Source: Staphylococcus carnosus (lineage in GTDB: Bacteria > Bacillota > Bacilli > Staphylococcales > Staphylococcaceae). From it: 64,000 nt of DNA. The DNA is taken from contig NZ_UHCT01000001.1 of assembly GCF_900458435.1 (NCBI RefSeq), positions 1 to 64,000 on the forward strand, given 5' to 3'. Below the pieces are notes generated by a model, which was not told the DNA's origin, made no database searches, and saw nothing but the letters and a program-made list of their open reading frames with translations. Of the stretch, positions 59,956 to 64,000 are shown one piece after another. How positions within the stretch are numbered: the stretch's first letter is position 1; each line of letters begins with the position of its first letter. Made by a program: the position numbers and the translations under genes.

Positions 59956-62784
59956 GTGAAAAATGCAATAAAGCTCTTTCTGATGGATTTAAAGAAGATT
60001 ATTAAAGCACCTGCTGTTTTAGTCATTTTAGGAGGCGTAATGATACTCCCTTCTTTTTATGCATGGTTCAATTTAGATGCGACATGGGATCCATATGGAA
60101 ACACTAAAAATATAAAAATTGCAGTCGTCAATGAAGATAAAGGCGATAAAGTCAGAGGCAAGAGGATAAATGTAGGAGATGAAGTTTCTAAGCAATTAAA
60201 AAAGGATAATCATTTTGATTGGGAATTTGTCAGCCGTAAAAGAGCAGACCATGATTTGAAGATGGGCAAGTATTATGCGGCTATGTACATACCAGAGAAG
60301 TTCACACATCAAATAACAGGGACGCTTCGTAAAGACCCTCAGCGTGCTGATATAGAATATAAAGTGAATCAGAAATTGAATGCAATTGCACCTAAAATGA
60401 CGGATGCCGGAACCAGTGCGATTGTACAGAAAGCTAATGATAAATTTAATGAAACAGTGACAAAAGCGCTTCTTAAGGAAGCGAATAGACTAGGAGTTAA
60501 ACTTGAAAATGAAATACCGACTATAAATAAAATTCAAAAAGCAGTTTCTACAGCCAATAATTCTGTACCTGAAATTAATAAATTTGCTAAAAAAATATTG
60601 TATTTAGACGAAAATCAAGATCAAATAGATAATTATGCAGATGAATTCAGATCATTAAATAACTACAAAGGTGACGTTTTAAATGGCGTAGATAAACTGA
60701 ATCAAGTTAATTCGGCTATTCCAGCATTAAACGAAAAAGCTAAATTGATATTAACGTTGAATGAATATATGCCGAATATCAGAAATGCGCTTAATGTTGC
60801 TTCTAATGATGTACCACAGGCATTTCCGAGAATTAATAGAGGCGTTGAGATTGCGAGTAATGGTGTTGATAAAGGCTTGCAAGGTATGAATGATGCTCGA
60901 GGTTATTTAAGTGCAATTAATCAACGTGTAGATACGTATCAAGGTATCGTTAATGATGCGCAAAATCGCAATCAAGAAGTGAATAATCGTTTGCAAGATA
61001 ATTTACAAACTTCACCTCAAAGTACTTCAAAAACAAGTGAGAATAACATTAAATTTTCACTAATGAGTACGGACGGTAATTCAAATAAGACTTCTTTTGA
61101 CAGCGAAGATGCAAATGCTATGGACTCTTCTTTATCCAAAGCATTATTATCGTTAACACAGTATACAGACCAACAAACGGAAAGTACACAAGAAGGTATA
61201 GGAACACTAGAAGATATTGCTTATGGCATCTTATCTTCTGATAAACCTGAAGAATTTGAACCTGTATTAGATAATATGAATTCTAGACTTGAAGCAACCA
61301 GCAAATCTAATCAGCAATTTATTGATATCTTATCTGAAATTGAAGATAGAGAAGATGTAGACCTTTCAACTGAAATCAATAAGTTAGAAGAAGCGAATAA
61401 TAGTGTAAATAACTTAATCAGAAAACAAAATCTGCTTAGCGATGCATTGTCAAAAGGCAGTACTGGTAAAGCAGAAGCAGTAGATTTATTGAAAACATTG
61501 CCTCAAGTTGATCGTGACTTGAAAGGGTTAAGAAATTATATTCAAACAGAACTGAACCAAAGTTTATTGAACGTATCCAATCAAGTGACTTCAGTATTAA
61601 ATAATGGCGATACAAAACTTTCAACAGTTCAATCCAAGTTGAATACTATTTCTCAAGTGATTGATGAAGGAGAAGCGATTTTAAAAGATGGTCAAAATCG
61701 AATTGAAACGATTCAAAATGCTTTACCACTTGTTGAACAAAGATATATGGATGCAATGGCTGTCGCACAACGTTATTACCCAGAATTTGAACAAGAAGTG
61801 AATAATGCGGCTTCATTTGTTAGAAATGATTTGCCTGATATAGAGCAACGCCTAGCTGATACAACTGCAACGGTAAACGAAAATATTCCGACAATATTCA
61901 ACCGTTATGACCGTTTAGTAGGACTTTTAGATGAAAATCAACCAGAAGCAAAACAGAAGCTGCATGATTTAGCAGAATTTATACGCAATGATTTGCCGGG
62001 TGTCGAAAAAGATTTAGCAAAAGCAGACAAACTCTTTGATGAAATAGAAGATGACGATGCGGTTGATAAAATGGTTGATTTATTGAAAAATGATTTGAAA
62101 AAACAAGCAGATGTGGTGGCTAATCCAATTAAAATCAATCAAGAAGATATTTTTCCTGTTAAAGATTATGGGTCTGCAAGTACACCATTCTATACAGCAC
62201 TAGCATGCTGGGTCGGCGCTTTGTTAATGGTAAGTTTATTAACAACAGATAATAAACATAAAGAGTTAGCATCTTATTTAACTAAAAGAGAAGAATATCT
62301 AGGGAAAAGTGGCTTATTCTATCTCATAGGTATTGTTCAAGCATTGATAGTGTCTATCGGAGATATTGTAATATTGCATGCACAAGTAGAGCATGTGGGT
62401 TGGTTCATAGGTCTAACTGTCTTAATTTCGATTGTGTTCGTAACGATTGTGTATACCTTAGTTTCATTATTAGGTAACCCAGGAAAAGCGCTTGCTATTA
62501 TTTTATTAGTGTTGCAGATAGCTGGCGGAGGAGGAACGTTCCCTATAGAAGTCACACCTGAGTTCTTCCAGATTATACATCCATTCATACCGTTTTCTTA
62601 TGCAGTAGATGCGTTGAGAGAAGCGGTTGGCGGGTATGTTCCGGAAATATTAACGCGGAAAGTAATTACGCTTTCATTATTTGGAATTATATTCTTACTA
62701 ATTGGAATTATATTTAAACCAATTACAGATCCGATTATGAGAAAAGTAGCAGAAAGAGCAGAGAAAAGTGATGTTATGGAATAA
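59956..62784 (+). CDS. YhgE/Pip-family membrane protein
   Basis: A 942-residue protein of the YhgE/Pip (phage infection protein) family, related to EsaA of type VII secretion. One helix near the N-terminus (residues 20-40) is followed by a large extracellular coiled-coil region (60-730), then five or six C-terminal helices of the ABC-2 type. In Lactococcus, Pip is a phage receptor; the role in staphylococci is not settled. GTG 59956 lies six bases after GAGGTG, chosen over the upstream frame. It is divergent from scaH and followed by a MarR gene, as beside sasF in S. aureus. Confidence 0.85.
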   Translation: MKNAIKLFLMDLKKIIKAPAVLVILGGVMILPSFYAWFNLDATWDPYGNTKNIKIAVVNEDKGDKVRGKRINVGDEVSKQLKKDNHFDWEFVSRKRADHDLKMGKYYAAMYIPEKFTHQITGTLRKDPQRADIEYKVNQKLNAIAPKMTDAGTSAIVQKANDKFNETVTKALLKEANRLGVKLENEIPTINKIQKAVSTANNSVPEINKFAKKILYLDENQDQIDNYADEFRSLNNYKGDVLNGVDKLNQVNSAIPALNEKAKLILTLNEYMPNIRNALNVASNDVPQAFPRINRGVEIASNGVDKGLQGMNDARGYLSAINQRVDTYQGIVNDAQNRNQEVNNRLQDNLQTSPQSTSKTSENNIKFSLMSTDGNSNKTSFDSEDANAMDSSLSKALLSLTQYTDQQTESTQEGIGTLEDIAYGILSSDKPEEFEPVLDNMNSRLEATSKSNQQFIDILSEIEDREDVDLSTEINKLEEANNSVNNLIRKQNLLSDALSKGSTGKAEAVDLLKTLPQVDRDLKGLRNYIQTELNQSLLNVSNQVTSVLNNGDTKLSTVQSKLNTISQVIDEGEAILKDGQNRIETIQNALPLVEQRYMDAMAVAQRYYPEFEQEVNNAASFVRNDLPDIEQRLADTTATVNENIPTIFNRYDRLVGLLDENQPEAKQKLHDLAEFIRNDLPGVEKDLAKADKLFDEIEDDDAVDKMVDLLKNDLKKQADVVANPIKINQEDIFPVKDYGSASTPFYTALACWVGALLMVSLLTTDNKHKELASYLTKREEYLGKSGLFYLIGIVQALIVSIGDIVILHAQVEHVGWFIGLTVLISIVFVTIVYTLVSLLGNPGKALAIILLVLQIAGGGGTFPIEVTPEFFQIIHPFIPFSYAVDALREAVGGYVPEILTRKVITLSLFGIIFLLIGIIFKPITDPIMRKVAERAEKSDVME

Positions 62785-62825
62785 AGAATTAAAGAGTGCT
62801 TAATTTTTGAATAAGGATGAAGAGC

Positions 62826-63275
62826 ATGGAGCAGATTAATCAGGATTTAAAATCGGCGATTCGCAATTTTTATATCGCAATTCCTCAAATAAATAAGGAA
62901 ATCACTAATATTTTACGACAAATCGAATTGAAATCTGGACAAGTTTTATCTTTTGAGCAAATAACGGCTTTGAGTATTATTCATTCTAATGAGAGTATCA
63001 CAATTAACGAATTGGCTGAAGAACAAAAGATTTTCAAAACAGCTGCATCAAAACGTATTAAAAAATTAGAAGAATGTGGTTATGTACAAATTTTCCCTAC
63101 CGATGATAAACGCTTGAAAGCAGTTTGTTTAACGCTTGAGGAAGAATTATTGCTAGAAGAGGCCACCGTAGCATTAACACATTCAATTAAACAATGTTTG
63201 GATTGCTGTAAAACTGAGCAAGAGTTCGAAGAATTTGTAGAACAACTTATATATTTCAAAAAGCTATTCATTTAA
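62826..63275 (+). CDS. MarR-family regulator
   Basis: A 149-residue winged-helix protein. NELAEEQKIFKTAASKRIKKLEE forms the recognition region and TDDKRLKAV the wing. A Cys-x-x-Cys-Cys cluster near residue 130 (CLDCCK) might sense oxidants or metals. ATG 62826 follows AAGGA by eight bases. It lies 41 bases after the YhgE/Pip gene, so it may control that gene; the target is inferred only from position. Confidence 0.8.
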   Translation: MEQINQDLKSAIRNFYIAIPQINKEITNILRQIELKSGQVLSFEQITALSIIHSNESITINELAEEQKIFKTAASKRIKKLEECGYVQIFPTDDKRLKAVCLTLEEELLLEEATVALTHSIKQCLDCCKTEQEFEEFVEQLIYFKKLFI

Positions 63276-63337
63276 AATGTTTGTTTGAAGAATATATTTA
63301 CACGCATTCATTAAATGAGTTTATAGAACTAATTTTT

Positions 63338-63372
63338 AGAGCTGGAACATCAATTGTTTCCGGCTCTTTTTG
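63338..63372 (+). terminator. Terminator after the MarR gene
   Basis: AGAGCTGGAA pairs with TTTCCGGCTCT (one G-T pair and a bulge), followed by TTTTTG. Confidence 0.75.
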
Positions 63373-63498
63373 TATTATCACACCAACATTATCTTTCTAT
63401 TTTTTATTTTGTAAAGTATATAAATATTTTAAGATTTTATTGCAATGTGCAACTTTATGTTTGTGTACTATTACTAACAAATTTTAAGTAGGAACTCC

Positions 63499-63728
63499 AT
63501 GGAGCAATCACAAAATAAAGCTTTTAAAAGAATAAAAGAAAAAATATAAAAATAATCCATTCAATTCATTAAACTGGAATTACGACGAGAAAGATGACAA
63601 ATAGATATTCCTTAACAACAAACTTCTATTCTTCCCTGGGTACAGATACAGTACCGATAAATATGGTTATCACAGATAATTCAAAGAATATAAATGTTAT
63701 GACTGCATAGATTGTCCGGTCAGCAATC
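63499..63728 (+). pseudogene. Decayed IS1182-family transposase fragment
   Basis: Reading across two frames gives FKRIKEK, YKNNPFNSLNWNYDEKDDK, then IFLNNK and TDKYGYHR, FKEYKCYDCIDCPVSNQ. This matches the block of IS1182/IS1272-type transposases with NWNYD, DKYG and a CxxCxxCP pattern. At least one frameshift and two in-frame stops break it. No terminal repeats are visible. The likeness ends near 63728, where an unrelated permease sequence starts. Confidence 0.7.
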
Positions 63729-64000
63729 AACACTATCTTAGACGGACTTGATAATATCGTATTAATTATTGTGTTAGCTTCTTCAGCGTTATCATTCGTT
63801 GTATTATTTACACTGACAAATATCAACGTTTCAGAACGTACACGCGAATTAGCAACGTTAAGAGTCTTAGGATTCTATAAACGCGAAACAGTGATGTATA
63901 TCTATCGTGAAACAATTATTCTTACAATCATAGGTATACTCGTAGGATTTATTGGTGGTTATTACTTACATCAATTTATCATGAGTACACTACCGCCGAA
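63711..64000 (+). pseudogene. 3' portion of an FtsX-like ABC transporter permease, running off the window
   Basis: From about 63729 the frame reads TILDGLDNIVLIIVLASSALSF, then NINVSERTRELATLRVLGFYKRE and IYRETIILTIIGILVGF. This is the conserved C-terminal part of FtsX/MacB-type permeases, with two membrane segments. The frame is open back to a TAG at 63708-63710, and no start codon with a ribosome site is present. The N-terminal several hundred residues are missing and replaced by transposase-derived DNA. The 3' end lies outside the window. Confidence 0.78.

Noticed and set aside
63281..63487. A 68-residue frame after the MarR gene
   Set aside because: It runs through the terminator hairpin and lacks a ribosome site.
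63570..63710. Upstream in-frame extension of the permease fragment (DTVPINMVITDNSKN)
   Set aside because: The same bases read better in another frame as IS1182 transposase (TDKYGYHR, CYDCIDCP), so this extension is a shadow.

Overview
The window starts at the first base of dnaA and runs through dnaN, recF, gyrB, gyrA, serS, gdpP, rplI, dnaB, purA, walRKHIJ and rlmH. This is the origin-proximal order of a staphylococcus. Low GC, strong AAGGAGG-type ribosome sites, many TTG/GTG starts, LPxTG and LPKAG wall proteins and close likeness to remembered S. aureus proteins (GyrB, WalR, RlmH, MepA/MepR, SasF) support Staphylococcus. A mannose operon, an aromatic amino-acid decarboxylase and a lack of SCC genes would fit the S. 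carnosus/simulans side of the genus. The species call is inference.

Region 1 (1-30149) is conserved core. It holds the replication genes with a textbook oriC between dnaA and dnaN (DnaA boxes, a GC-rich step and a DnaA-trio run). Gyrase follows, then the NAD(P)H-hydrate repair enzyme nnrD and an unrecognised small LPDTG wall protein. hutH has a CcpA site over its promoter, and serS lies behind a T-box leader. Two small membrane proteins, the yybS-gdpP-rplI-dnaB run, purA with a PurR box, a YitT-family protein and a tRNA-Glu/tRNA-Asp pair come next. The essential cell-wall control operon walRKHI, walJ and rlmH close the region. A dense DnaA-box cluster sits just before rlmH.

Region 2 (30150-44480) is accessory DNA beside the rlmH insertion hotspot. 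It contains an EVE-HNH nuclease of probable type IV restriction function, three drug-efflux type MFS transporters, and a hydrolase of the isochorismatase fold lacking its usual cysteine. It also has a SadA-like decarboxylase with a decayed second copy of its 3' end 4 kb away, a PBP4-like carboxypeptidase, a secreted V8-like protease with a long basic tail, and a FokI-like nuclease with no methyltransferase.

Region 3 (44499-53340) begins with a mannose operon (activator manR, PTS transporter manP, isomerase manA) with an internal terminator and a cre site. A small stress-type cluster follows: an SDR facing an ArsR-type regulator, an NAD-binding epimerase broken by one nonsense codon, and a DJ-1/PfpI protein. 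A sirtuin ends the region.

Region 4 (53554-64000) has the mepR-mepA multidrug pair with recognisable MepR operators and a sasF-scaH-pip-like surface block. A MarR regulator follows, and at the edge a decayed IS1182-type transposase abuts the 3' part of an FtsX-like permease that runs off the window.
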